Origin: Rickettsiales bacterium | GTDB taxonomy: Bacteria; Pseudomonadota; Alphaproteobacteria; Rickettsiales; SXRF01 | DNA length: 64,000 nt | Direction of reading: 5' to 3' | NCBI GenBank assembly: GCA_041396965.1 | Contig: JAWKXN010000001.1 | Location: 1,990,898-2,054,897, forward strand | In this document: one piece after another, positions 34,313 to 43,228 of the stretch | How the letters are laid out: every line of letters begins with the position of its first letter | How positions within the stretch are numbered: the stretch's first letter is position 1 | The notes under the pieces: generated by a model | The model's database searches: none | What the model was told of the DNA's origin: nothing | What the model saw: only the letters and a program-made list of their open reading frames with translations | Program-made: the position numbers and the translations under genes

Positions 34313-35310
34313 TCCAAAATATCCAAACTGTCACTTCCAAGCTTAATATGCTCTATTTCCTTAAACTTTACAAGCGCGCTTAAAGGCTCCATTGCTGAAA
34401 GCCCACCATCACCAATAATTATCGGCGCGCGAAACCAATATACCACATCAACCATACCGCTTGCGAGAAAAGCTGTGCTGAGTTTCGCTCCCGCCTCTAC
34501 CAATATACTGGTAATGCCACGCTCGGTAATCTCCGCTATAGCTTCCGGCAATTCACGGCTAATTACCCATGATTCTTTGCCATCATTTAATAATTTAGCA
34601 CTCTTAGGAACACGCTTACCTCTATCTAATATTACCCTAAGCGGCGAATGATGCTCAAGCCCTGCGAGGCGACAAGTAAGTAACGGATCATCAACGATTA
34701 CCGTTCCACTTCCAGTTAAAATAGCGTCATATCGCGCGCGCAGTAAATGCCCATAGTCACGCGCCGCCTTGCCGGTTATCCAACGCCCTGCCGGATGGGT
34801 TATTTTTCCATCCAGCGACGTAGCGATCTTAAGCGCTATGAATGGTCTTTTCTTCTCTATCACTGAGAAAAAACCACGAACAATTTCCTGCCCCTCCGCC
34901 TCACATATTCCTTCTACAACCTCAATGCCAACGTCTTTAAGCATTTTAACGCCACCACCGCTCACCTGCGGATTTTTATCACGACAGGAAATTACCACCT
35001 CTTTAATCCCCGCCTTTATGATCGCCTCCGCGCATGGCGGAGTTTTGCCGTGATGCGAACATGGCTCCAAAGTGACGTATAAGCTCGCTCCTATAACTTC
35101 TTTCCCCGCTTCTTTTATCGCTATGGTCTCAGCGTGCGGTCTACCACCATCAGCAGTAACACCATGTGCTATTATCTGATTATTCTTTACGATAACCGCG
35201 CCAACATTAGGGTTAGGATAAGTACGTCCCGCCTGCCCGCGCGCCAAACGCAAAGCGACTCGCATATATCTTTCATGATAAGATTTCGTATCACTATGCA
35301 AAGATAACAC
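34297..35310 (-). CDS. ribD: Bifunctional pyrimidine deaminase/reductase RibD
   Basis: Carries out the second and third steps of riboflavin synthesis. The 337-residue product has the N-terminal zinc-dependent deaminase (HAETIAI, then PCSHHGKTPPC) and the C-terminal NADPH-dependent reductase (KIATSLDGKI, then ILVEAGAKL). The GTG at 35310 lies directly after the stop of the upstream lipoprotein gene; a later ATG (35265) would cut the conserved YMRVALRLA segment, so the GTG start is preferred, though its ribosome-binding site is weak. Confidence 0.93.
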   Translation of the reverse strand: MLSLHSDTKSYHERYMRVALRLARGQAGRTYPNPNVGAVIVKNNQIIAHGVTADGGRPHAETIAIKEAGKEVIGASLYVTLEPCSHHGKTPPCAEAIIKAGIKEVVISCRDKNPQVSGGGVKMLKDVGIEVVEGICEAEGQEIVRGFFSVIEKKRPFIALKIATSLDGKITHPAGRWITGKAARDYGHLLRARYDAILTGSGTVIVDDPLLTCRLAGLEHHSPLRVILDRGKRVPKSAKLLNDGKESWVISRELPEAIAEITERGITSILVEAGAKLSTAFLASGMVDVVYWFRAPIIIGDGGLSAMEPLSALVKFKEIEHIKLGSDSLDILECLPE

Positions 35311-35616
35311 CTATTCCGCCTGCTTGGTTTCTTCGGTAATAGTAGTTGTTGTCGTAGTGGTAGTTACCGTCTCTGAATCAGAACTATCTTCCTGAATAAC
35401 CTCTTTGTCATCCTTATTATTTTCATCTACCACACTTTCCGCCCATTTTTCTTGCTCGCTACGCTGTTTACCATAAGTGGTTATACACTGCCAGTGACGG
35501 CACGGCTCACCAATCGTTGGCATATGTTTTCCAACACCATCCGCCCAGTCATATATCCGGCTGCAGCCGCTTACAGTCAGAACTAAACAAATAAAACAAA
35601 ATATTTTTTTACTCAT
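35311..35616 (-). CDS. Small predicted lipoprotein
   Basis: A 101-residue protein with a signal peptide ending in the lipobox VSGC (Cys at residue 18), then a short Cys/Trp-containing segment and an acidic, Thr-rich tail including a run of eight threonines. It is likely a membrane-anchored envelope protein of unknown function. It overlaps the nrdR stop by eight bases (ATGAGTAA) and ends just before ribD, so it lies inside the operon. The low-complexity tail is expected to be disordered. Confidence 0.7.
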   Translation of the reverse strand: MSKKIFCFICLVLTVSGCSRIYDWADGVGKHMPTIGEPCRHWQCITTYGKQRSEQEKWAESVVDENNKDDKEVIQEDSSDSETVTTTTTTTTITEETKQAE

Positions 35617-36064
35617 TGTTACCCAGCTCCTGCGCTATATCACCAAAATCCTTCGCCTCACGGAAGTCACGATAAACTGAGGCAAAGCGTATATAAGCGA
35701 CACTATCAATCTTTTTAAGCTCATCCATGACAGTCGTGCCAATAAGTGAGGTTGGTATCTCACTTTCGCCTAGACTTTCCAATTTCTGAGCGATACGAGT
35801 AATGAGCTGCTCGGTCTGCTCTGGTGAAACCGGACGTTTCCTAAGCGCTATTCCAATAGAACGAGCGAGTTTCTCACGGTCAAACATCCGCCGCTCACCA
35901 TTCTTCTTCAGCACGGTAAGCTCACGAAGCTGTACTCGCTCAAAAGTAGTAAAACGAGAGTTACATTCAGGACAAAAACGACGGCGGCGAATGGTAAGAC
36001 CATCCTCACTCGGACGAGAATCCTTCACCTGCGTATCCATATGACCACAAAACGGGCATTTCAT
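35609..36064 (-). CDS. nrdR: Transcriptional repressor NrdR
   Basis: Zinc-finger/ATP-cone repressor of ribonucleotide reductase genes. The 151-residue product has the zinc cysteines C3, C6, C31 and C34 in the CPFC and CPEC motifs, followed by RRRFCPECNSRFTTFE and the ATP-cone. Position between glyA and ribD is the usual alphaproteobacterial arrangement. Separated from glyA by a broken GIY-YIG insertion. Confidence 0.96.
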   Translation of the reverse strand: MKCPFCGHMDTQVKDSRPSEDGLTIRRRRFCPECNSRFTTFERVQLRELTVLKKNGERRMFDREKLARSIGIALRKRPVSPEQTEQLITRIAQKLESLGESEIPTSLIGTTVMDELKKIDSVAYIRFASVYRDFREAKDFGDIAQELGNNE

Positions 36065-36088
36065 ATTTCAATCTTCCTCTTACCTGCC

Positions 36089-36108
36089 ATACCGCCGCAG
36101 GGCGGTAT
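36089..36108. repeat. Left palindrome flanking the GIY-YIG remnant
   Basis: ATACCGCC pairs with GGCGGTAT across a four-base GCAG loop. The core CCGCCGCAGGGCGG is the exact reverse complement of the core at 36431-36444 on the other side of the GIY-YIG gene, so the two form inverted terminal copies. Confidence 0.7.
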
Positions 36109-36125
36109 ACATGTCTCTACAATAT

Positions 36126-36411
36126 TTAAGTAATCTCATTATAAAGATCCTTACACTTAGAATTCATGTCCATTATCTGTCCTAGCTTCCAATTTCTTTT
36201 CCAGTTTTTCACTTGTTTTTCCCACCTTATTGCATTCTCAATTCCTTCATGGATTTCGTAATACACCAAACTCGCAAGATCATATTTTTTACTAAACCCA
36301 TCGACCTGTTTTTCTTTATGTTGCCAAATGCGTTTAGCTAAATCACTCGTCACTCCTATGTACAAAGTCCCAAAAGGTTTGTTGGTTTATATACACATAT
36401 CTTTTCTTCAT
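36126..36411 (-). pseudogene. GIY-YIG endonuclease-like gene with frameshift
   Basis: From the ATG at 36411 (GAGAGG just upstream) the frame reads MKKRYVYI, the first half of a GIY-YIG motif, then goes off frame. A second frame from near 36386 reads TNKPFGTLYIGVTSDLAKRIWQHK and continues to the stop at 36126 with the family's FSKKYDLASLVYYE and WEKQVKNWKR segments. About two bases appear to be missing at the junction. The intact 3' frame could start at a TTG (36365), but that product lacks half the motif. Flanked by inverted palindromes, between glyA and nrdR. Confidence 0.75.
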
Positions 36412-36427
36412 AACCTCTCTAACATAG

Positions 36428-36447
36428 ATTCCGCCCTGCGGCGGAAT
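36428..36447. repeat. Right palindrome flanking the GIY-YIG remnant
   Basis: ATTCCGCC pairs with GGCGGAAT across a CTGC loop. It is an inverted copy of 36089-36108, with matching flanking bases (CAT on one side, TATG-like on the other). It lies eight bases after the glyA stop in transcription order and may also end the glyA transcript. Confidence 0.7.
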
Positions 36448-36455
36448 GACGTGTT

Positions 36456-37769
36456 TTACCCCTGCTCAAGCCCCTCATAAATTGGGAATTTCTCGCACAA
36501 ATCGGCTACTTTAGCTTTTACTTCGCTCTCAACCGCTGAATTATCACCGCCTTGCGTAAGACCATCAAGAACATCACCAATAAGCTCACCAATCTGTCTA
36601 AACTCAGCCTCACCAAAACCACGTGTCGTTCCCGCTGGTGTTCCCAGACGAATGCCTGAGGTAACAAATGGTTTTTCTGGATCAAAGGGAATTGCGTTCT
36701 TATTGCAGGTAAGCCCAGCCCGCTCCAAACTTTCCTCCGCTGCTTTTCCAGTAAGTTTCTTAGGACGCAGATCAACCAACACTATATGGCTGTCAGTTCC
36801 ACCGGTCACAATATCCACACCACGTTTTACCAGCGTACCGGCGAGAACTCGCGCATTATCCAAAACTTTTTTACCATATTCTTTGAACTCAGGCTTTAAC
36901 GCCTCACCAAACGCCACCGCTTTAGCTGCGATAACATGCATGAGTGGTCCTCCTTGCGCGCCAGGGAAAATCGCTGAATTAAATTTTTTCGCGAGTTCCT
37001 CATCGTTGGTTAGGATTATCCCTCCACGTGGTCCACGCAGTGTCTTATGTGTCGTGCTAGTCGCCACATGCGCGTGTGGAAACGGTGATGGATATACACC
37101 AGCAGCAATAAGACCGGCATAATGCGCCATGTCCACCATCAAATAAGCGCCAACTGAATCGGCAATACTGCGGAAACGAGCGAAATCAATCACCCGACTA
37201 TAAGCTGAACCACCAGCGACAATAAGCTTTGGTTTATGTTCCTTCGCCAGACGCTCCACCTCATCATAATCAATAAGCGAATCCTCTTTGCGCACACCAT
37301 ACTGCACCGCGTTAAACCATTTGCCGGACATATTAGGCTTCGCGCCATGCGTCAAATGTCCACCTGCTGCCAGCGACATGCCAAGAAAGGTGTCGTTTGG
37401 TTGAAGCAGAGCGAGAAACACTCCCTGATTCGCCTGCGAGCCAGAATTTGGCTGCACGTTTGCGTACCCGCAATTAAACAACTTACATATACGATCAATA
37501 GCTAGCTGCTCCACCTTATCAACAAACTCACAACCACCATAGTAACGCTTATTAGGATAACCTTCAGCGTATTTATTGGTCAGCACCGAACCCTGCGCCC
37601 TAAGCACCGCTTTGCTCACGATATTCTCAGAAGCGATAAGCTCAATCTGGGTTTGCTGACGGTTAAGTTCCTCATTTACCGCCGCGAAAACTTCCGCATC
37701 AGCGGAAGATAGATCTGTTTCAAAAAAATTATTCATTGTCTCTTCCATTTTCTCCGCCAGATTACTCAT
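36456..37769 (-). CDS. glyA: Serine hydroxymethyltransferase
   Basis: Interconverts serine and glycine and supplies one-carbon units on tetrahydrofolate. The 437-residue PLP enzyme has ELIASENIVSKAV, the NVQPNSGSQAN segment and the PLP-lysine motif TSTTHKTLRGPRGG. The start at 37769 (MSNLAEKMEE) has an AAGGA before it; codons 8 and 12 are alternative ATGs. It has about a dozen residues more at the N-terminus than most homologues. Confidence 0.97.
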   Translation of the reverse strand: MSNLAEKMEETMNNFFETDLSSADAEVFAAVNEELNRQQTQIELIASENIVSKAVLRAQGSVLTNKYAEGYPNKRYYGGCEFVDKVEQLAIDRICKLFNCGYANVQPNSGSQANQGVFLALLQPNDTFLGMSLAAGGHLTHGAKPNMSGKWFNAVQYGVRKEDSLIDYDEVERLAKEHKPKLIVAGGSAYSRVIDFARFRSIADSVGAYLMVDMAHYAGLIAAGVYPSPFPHAHVATSTTHKTLRGPRGGIILTNDEELAKKFNSAIFPGAQGGPLMHVIAAKAVAFGEALKPEFKEYGKKVLDNARVLAGTLVKRGVDIVTGGTDSHIVLVDLRPKKLTGKAAEESLERAGLTCNKNAIPFDPEKPFVTSGIRLGTPAGTTRGFGEAEFRQIGELIGDVLDGLTQGGDNSAVESEVKAKVADLCEKFPIYEGLEQG

Positions 37770-37791
37770 TTATTGTCCTTCTTTAGATTGT

Positions 37792-38136
37792 TTATTTACC
37801 TTTACTTACTCTTTCCGCGTGTGTCTGCTGTTGTTGCTGTTTTTCATTTGCTGGCGCGGTATCTATCATAGCGTTTTTGGCAAGATTTAGCTTGATCCTT
37901 TTAACTTCTTCTGCGTTTATGGTACCATCGTCCCTAAAAGCTTTTAGTACTTTTCTATCAATTGTTTTTTGCTGTCCATCAGCTATAGAATGCATCGCTG
38001 AAATCATCATAAATGTACCATCTTTAATTTCCGGCTTATTAACACTATTTTCGTTAGTTGAAATCGCATTGTCTACCGCTCTTTCCAGCTGAGTAGCTAT
38101 TTCAGTGGCCACTTTTTTAGTGCTATTACTTGGCAT
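37792..38136 (-). CDS. Small hypothetical protein between rpiB and glyA
   Basis: A 114-residue, charged, largely helical protein with no signal peptide, membrane span or recognised domain. The central segment (FMMISAMHSIADGQQKTIDRKVLKAFRDDGTI) is the most ordered-looking part; the C-terminus holds a run of five glutamines. AGGAG lies just before the ATG and it is 12 bases from rpiB, so it belongs to the rpiB-glyA transcript. Confidence 0.65.
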   Translation of the reverse strand: MPSNSTKKVATEIATQLERAVDNAISTNENSVNKPEIKDGTFMMISAMHSIADGQQKTIDRKVLKAFRDDGTINAEEVKRIKLNLAKNAMIDTAPANEKQQQQQTHAERVSKGK

Positions 38137-38148
38137 TATTTTTCTCCT

Positions 38149-38598
38149 TTATTTGTTTTTTATATTTGATAATTTATCCACTCGCCTTTCATGTCTGCCG
38201 CCTTCAAACTCACTATTCAAGAATTGTCGTACGCAGTCTTTCGCGGTTTCGTCACCAATAAGCCGACCACCAAGGCACAACACATTGGCATTATTATGCC
38301 TGCGTGCGAGGCTTGCTGAAAGACCATCATGACAAAGAGCTGCCCGCACCATCGGCTCACGATTAGCGGCGATACTCATACCAATACCGGAGCCACAAAC
38401 CAATATTCCCTGTGATTTCGGATTTTTCTTTATCCAACCGTTCATCTTCACCGCGTAATCAGGATAATCAACTGACTGCGTGCTATCACAGCCCAGATCC
38501 TCCACCTCAACACCAGTTTCTCGCAAATAGTTAGAGAGAATACTCTTTAGCTCAAATCCACCATGATCACTTGCTATAGCTACTATATCTTTTGCCAT
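38149..38598 (-). CDS. rpiB: Ribose-5-phosphate isomerase B
   Basis: Interconverts ribose 5-phosphate and ribulose 5-phosphate, the latter being the substrate of RibB. The 149-residue product has the LacAB/RpiB hallmarks: SDHGGFELK near the start, LVCGSGIGMSIAANR as the anion-binding loop and ARRHNNANVLCLGGR. First gene of the minus-strand rpiB-glyA-nrdR-rib-nusB group; divergent from the TSUP gene across 135 bases. Confidence 0.95.
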   Translation of the reverse strand: MAKDIVAIASDHGGFELKSILSNYLRETGVEVEDLGCDSTQSVDYPDYAVKMNGWIKKNPKSQGILVCGSGIGMSIAANREPMVRAALCHDGLSASLARRHNNANVLCLGGRLIGDETAKDCVRQFLNSEFEGGRHERRVDKLSNIKNK

Positions 38599-38733
38599 TT
38601 TATTCTATATCTATTTATTTTTATATCAAAATAACCAATACTACACTATATGTGGGCGCAACATAATTACACCTTTTACCCAAAAGCGCAACTTTATTAA
38701 ACAAAATTATTAAAATTCCAAAAGAGTTAAAAA

Positions 38734-39501
38734 ATGGGATTATTTGAATTATCACTATTTTTTGCGGTTACAGCCCTTGCCGGAGCGATAAATTCAGTCG
38801 CTGGAGGCGGCACTTTCCTTACATTTCCGGTATTTATAATGAATGGGCTTACCGCTTATCAGGCCAACATAATGAGTACCATAGCATTATGGCCGGGCAC
38901 GATAACCAGCGCCTATGGCTATAAAAACATACTTAATATTGATAGAAAACGCTTCACGCCACTACTTATCATTGGGCTAATAGGTGGAGCCGCCGGTTCT
39001 ATTACTTTCCTTAAAACATCTGATATATTTTTCAAACAGCTAGTCCCATATTTACTATTATCAGCGACCATCATCTTTACCTTTGGCAGAAATTTTATCG
39101 CTCTTCTGCATAAAAAACTCCCAAACAAACCCTCTGACAAAAATCAATATAATATTTTGGGCAATATATTTCAGCTTGTTATAGCTTTTTACGGAGGCTA
39201 TTTTGGTGCTGGCATCGGAATATTAACCCTAGCTATGCTCCAACTTATTGGCTTTTCCAACATACATGAAATGAACGCCATTAAGACTATACTGGTCTGC
39301 GCAATTAATTTCGTAACCGTAATAATTTTTATTATAAGCGGCGTTGTCGTTTGGAACTTAGCGGCGGTGATGATAGCTGGTGGAATGCTTGGCGGATATG
39401 TCGGCGCGAGAATCGCTCTAAAAATACCACCAAACTATGTCAGGATTTTTGTCAGCGTAATTGGTTTTTCCATGAGCTTGTATTTTTTTACGCGTAGCTA
39501 A
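38734..39501 (+). CDS. TSUP (TauE/SafE) family permease
   Basis: A 255-residue membrane protein with about eight hydrophobic spans, beginning with the family's AGAINSVAGGGTFLTFPVF and having the internally repeated GGYFGAGIGILTLAMLQLIG in the second half. TSUP proteins export or import sulfite, sulfonates or small organic acids; the substrate cannot be told. No sulfur-metabolism genes are next to it. Confidence 0.85.
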   Translation: MGLFELSLFFAVTALAGAINSVAGGGTFLTFPVFIMNGLTAYQANIMSTIALWPGTITSAYGYKNILNIDRKRFTPLLIIGLIGGAAGSITFLKTSDIFFKQLVPYLLLSATIIFTFGRNFIALLHKKLPNKPSDKNQYNILGNIFQLVIAFYGGYFGAGIGILTLAMLQLIGFSNIHEMNAIKTILVCAINFVTVIIFIISGVVVWNLAAVMIAGGMLGGYVGARIALKIPPNYVRIFVSVIGFSMSLYFFTRS

Positions 39502-39584
39502 TTAATTTTATATTTATTGCTTGAGTAACTAGGAGCGCTTACATATAATCACTACGAGTAATCAAAAAGAAAAGGTATATTGTT

Positions 39585-40592
39585 ATGATTCAGTCAGCGT
39601 TTGTAGCATCAATGTCGGCAATGCCAGCAGCTAAAAAAGCTCACGTAATAGTGCTTGGAAATGAAAAAGGCGGTTCTGGAAAAACCACAACCTGCATGCA
39701 TCTTATTGTCGCTCTTCTACGTCTTGGCTTTTCGGTGGGCACTATTGATATTGACTCACGTCAGCGCTCACTTTCTCGCTATTTGGAAAACCGCAGGCAA
39801 ACCACGCTAAAAGAAAATGTATCTCTGCCACAACCTCAACATATAGTGGTTCATCGCAGCACATTAAATATTATAAGAGACGCGGAGCGTGATGAAAGAG
39901 AACGCTTTAATAAAGGCATAAAACGCCTAATTGACAACAATGATTTTGTTATTGTTGATAGTCCAGGAAATGATACTTTCCTCTCCCGCCTTGCCCATGC
40001 TCACGCTGATACGGTTATTACCCCAATCAATGATAGCTTTGTGGATCTTGACGTCCTCGCCAACGTTGATGGTCACAGCATGAAAATAATTAAACCAAGT
40101 ATTTACAGCGAAATGGTCTGGGAACAAAAATTAATGCGTGCTAAACGTGATGGTGGCTCTATTGAGTGGATAGTGATGCGTAACCGTTTGAGCAACATTG
40201 ACGCTAAAAACAAACGCTTTATGACGCAAGCGACCAGTGAACTCGCAAGGCGTATCGGTTTTAGAGTGGCACCGGGATTTTCAGAGCGGGTTATTTTCCG
40301 TGAGATGTTCCTGCAAGGTCTTACCGTGTCTGACATAACCGAGATGAATAATGGCAAAGGTCTTTCTATGTCACATATCGCAGCCCGCCAAGAAGTGCGT
40401 GACCTGCTTAAAACTCTGCGTATTCCTCTACTTGATGAAAAAATAAATAAGCCTCAAACCGATGAGGAAGAAGATAAAAACGACGCAGACACACCAAACG
40501 AAACGCAAAGCAAAGAATCTATCAGCGGCGAAGTCGTAGAAGAATCGGAAGATAAAGAGCAAGAAAAAGAGTTAGAGGCGATGGCATCTTAA
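39585..40592 (+). CDS. mipZ: Division-plane positioning ATPase MipZ
   Basis: ParA/MinD-type ATPase of alphaproteobacteria that forms a gradient from ParB at the poles and restrains FtsZ. The 335-residue protein has the deviant Walker A KGGSGKTT at residues 28-35, followed by IDIDSRQRSLSRYLENR and the VDSPGNDTFLSR switch region, both MipZ-specific. The last about 55 residues are very acidic (runs of D and E) and go beyond the usual ATPase fold. An AAAGG lies before the ATG. The gene stands alone and is not next to parAB. Confidence 0.92.
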   Translation: MIQSAFVASMSAMPAAKKAHVIVLGNEKGGSGKTTTCMHLIVALLRLGFSVGTIDIDSRQRSLSRYLENRRQTTLKENVSLPQPQHIVVHRSTLNIIRDAERDERERFNKGIKRLIDNNDFVIVDSPGNDTFLSRLAHAHADTVITPINDSFVDLDVLANVDGHSMKIIKPSIYSEMVWEQKLMRAKRDGGSIEWIVMRNRLSNIDAKNKRFMTQATSELARRIGFRVAPGFSERVIFREMFLQGLTVSDITEMNNGKGLSMSHIAARQEVRDLLKTLRIPLLDEKINKPQTDEEEDKNDADTPNETQSKESISGEVVEESEDKEQEKELEAMAS

Positions 40593-40639
40593 CAAAGTCA
40601 TATGATACGCTAGACTCTTTCCATACAGCGCCTTAACTA

Positions 40640-42148
40640 TCAACTCCATCCACCGTAACTTGCCGGTTCTGGGTAGAGCTCTGCCATGCTTACTGATGTA
40701 CCATTTGATAGCACCACCCGTACATGTTTACGCTGTAACATACGCGGCTCAGGAACTCCACAAGAATGAGCGAGCATACACACTTCCTTATGCATATTAT
40801 TCGCGTAATTCATTACCCGCACTGACTTATCCTCCAAATTAAGCCCATATTGTAACTTTTTATTATGAGTCGTAATCCCAGTTGGGCAGGTATTTTTATT
40901 ACATTGTAAAGCCTGAATACAGCCAAGAGCGAACATGAATCCTCGAGCCGACACCACAAAATCAGCTCCCACACAAAATGCCCATGCGACCTCTGATGGG
41001 TTTATCAGCTTACCACTAGCGCATATTTTTATACGGTTCCTAAGCTTATACTCTTTAAGCTTATCAACAACTATCGGCAGACTCTCTTTAAGCGGCACTC
41101 CCATATTATCAATCAAACTCATCGGCGCGGCACCAGTTCCACCATCAGCGCTATCAATCGTAATGAAATCTGGCGCGCTTTCTATACCCCTACTATTTAC
41201 CTCAGAAAACAATAAATCAAAAAAATTGTAAGCTCCTACAACTGTCTTAAATCCAACTGGTTTTCCAGTCATATTGCGTATATAACTAATAACATCCAAT
41301 AAATCATCAACACTGCTAATATCGGGATGACGGTTTGGACTTATAGCGTCATGACGTACGGAAATGCCACGTATATCAGCGATCTCCTTAGTCACTTTAA
41401 TACCTGGAAGAATACCACCCTTACCAGGTTTCGCGCCCTGACTTAATTTTATCTCAAACATCTTAACTTGTTCGTGCGCGGCTACCGCTTTTAATTTCTC
41501 CTCATCAAAGCCACCATCGGGCTTACGTACACCGAATTTTGCCGTACCAATCTGAAAAACAATATCAGCTCCTCCTTCAAGGTGGTAGGGTGACAAACCA
41601 CCCTCACCAGTGTTAAGCCATATGCCAGCCATCTTCGCTCCTCTTGACAAAGCTCTTATCGCTGGAATGGAGATAGCTCCATAACTCATACCAGAAATAT
41701 TAAACAGTGAGCTGGTAACATATGGCTGCCTGCAATACTCTCCTATGGTAACGGCGGTAGGCTCGGTAGCATCCTCGTCAAGAGTTGGAAAAGAACCATT
41801 TACAAAATAAATAGTACCAGCCGGACGCAGATCACGAGTAGATCCAAAAGCTATGGTACTATCCACATTTTTCGCCGCCCGATAAGCCCATGAACGCTCC
41901 GCCCGATTAAATGGCATCTCCTCACGATCTTGAGCAAAAAAATACTGACGGAAAAATTCCCCCAAATGCTCAAATAAATAACGAAATCTAGCGAGAACTG
42001 GGTAATTTCTCCTCAGTGTGCTTTTAGTCTGTGTTTTGTCTATCAGATAAGCGAAAAATACCCAAAGTACGACCAAACCAATCGTAAACACAAAAAGGTA
42101 CGTTAAAAACTCTAATATACCGACAACGAATAGTGGCAAACGTTCCAT
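40640..42148 (-). CDS. FMN-binding glutamate-synthase-like protein
   Basis: A 502-residue protein with one or two N-terminal membrane spans (about residues 8-35) and a glutamate synthase (GltB central-barrel) domain. FMN and Fe-S motifs are visible as GEGGLSPYHLEGG, TIDSADGGTGAAP and QCNKNTCPTGITTHN. It lacks the glutaminase domain of GltB, so ammonia-dependent glutamate synthesis or another FMN reaction is possible. The membrane anchor is typical of the standalone family. Converges on mipZ. Confidence 0.85.
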   Translation of the reverse strand: MERLPLFVVGILEFLTYLFVFTIGLVVLWVFFAYLIDKTQTKSTLRRNYPVLARFRYLFEHLGEFFRQYFFAQDREEMPFNRAERSWAYRAAKNVDSTIAFGSTRDLRPAGTIYFVNGSFPTLDEDATEPTAVTIGEYCRQPYVTSSLFNISGMSYGAISIPAIRALSRGAKMAGIWLNTGEGGLSPYHLEGGADIVFQIGTAKFGVRKPDGGFDEEKLKAVAAHEQVKMFEIKLSQGAKPGKGGILPGIKVTKEIADIRGISVRHDAISPNRHPDISSVDDLLDVISYIRNMTGKPVGFKTVVGAYNFFDLLFSEVNSRGIESAPDFITIDSADGGTGAAPMSLIDNMGVPLKESLPIVVDKLKEYKLRNRIKICASGKLINPSEVAWAFCVGADFVVSARGFMFALGCIQALQCNKNTCPTGITTHNKKLQYGLNLEDKSVRVMNYANNMHKEVCMLAHSCGVPEPRMLQRKHVRVVLSNGTSVSMAELYPEPASYGGWS

Positions 42149-42237
42149 GCCATCCCCATATTTTATAAAAATAGACCAAGTTCATTCTATACATAAAATA
42201 TTACCAATAAATGAACCTAAAACATAATATTGGATAG

Positions 42238-43128
42238 CTAAATATTTTTAATGGATTCCTTTTTCTTCTTCGCCTCACGGTAAGTTATATATATCGCGCT
42301 TAAGGCTATTACTATCGAACCTATTATCGTCTGAAAATCCAGAACCTCATCTAAAAACCTGTAAGCCATAATCGCTACAAAGATTAGCCGAGTAAAGTCA
42401 AATGGCAATAAAACAACCATTTCCGAACGGGCAAAAGCACGCGCCATTAATAAATGGCCACAAGTAGAGGCAAGGGAGATCATAAATATAATATATAGCT
42501 GTTCTACATTTACATCTCCCCAAAAAGGAATAGCTATGGGAATAGACCACATCAGCATGAAAAATGACATGTAAAATACCATTGTCTCTGGTTTCTCGCT
42601 ACTGGACAGACTCTTAATCATAACACCGGATCCCGCGATAAGAAGAGCGGAGACAAGAGCTACCCATGCCTCAGAACCAATTCCACCGGTGTCAGGACGT
42701 AATATTATCAGCACCCCCAAAAATCCGGTAAATATCGCCGCCCATCTATGTATACCAACCCTCTCTCCAAGAAAAATAATGGCAAGTATCGCGGAAAATA
42801 TAGGAATAATAAATGAAATAGCCGTAACCAGCGTAACCGGCATAATGCTTATAGCATAAAACCATAACTCCATAGCGCATATCCCGAAAGTCGCTCGCCA
42901 AAAATGTCCAGACATTCGGTTACTATGAAAATCCGGCTTAACTCTACGCGTAAGAAGCGCACTCCAGATCAACACTATTACAATACTGCAAATATGCCTT
43001 ATCGCCACCGCCTGCGTAAAATGAATATCCTTGCCAAGTATTTTGATGAATATAACCGTAACCGACATACAAAACATAGCGGCAAGCATATATAAAATAG
43101 CTATATTATTTTTAACAAAATCAGACAT
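42238..43128 (-). CDS. EamA/DMT family permease
   Basis: A 296-residue inner-membrane protein with about ten spans forming two EamA repeats, the first around FCMSVTVIFIKILGKD and the second from about residue 150. The PVTLVTAISFIIPIFSAILA segment is typical. DMT permeases move amino acids, nucleosides or other metabolites; the substrate is not predictable. Confidence 0.85.
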   Translation of the reverse strand: MSDFVKNNIAILYMLAAMFCMSVTVIFIKILGKDIHFTQAVAIRHICSIVIVLIWSALLTRRVKPDFHSNRMSGHFWRATFGICAMELWFYAISIMPVTLVTAISFIIPIFSAILAIIFLGERVGIHRWAAIFTGFLGVLIILRPDTGGIGSEAWVALVSALLIAGSGVMIKSLSSSEKPETMVFYMSFFMLMWSIPIAIPFWGDVNVEQLYIIFMISLASTCGHLLMARAFARSEMVVLLPFDFTRLIFVAIMAYRFLDEVLDFQTIIGSIVIALSAIYITYREAKKKKESIKNI

Positions 43129-43228
43129 AGATTATATGTCTAACAAAATATAATAACTAGACAATATAATATTTTGATGACGCCGCGTGGCAAGTGTTGA
43201 AATTATTTTTAATAATACAATATTATAG

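Noticed and set aside
39585..40592. ParA of a chromosomal parAB/origin region
   Set aside because: The sequence has MipZ-type switch motifs and no parB or parS is adjacent, so this does not mark a replication origin.
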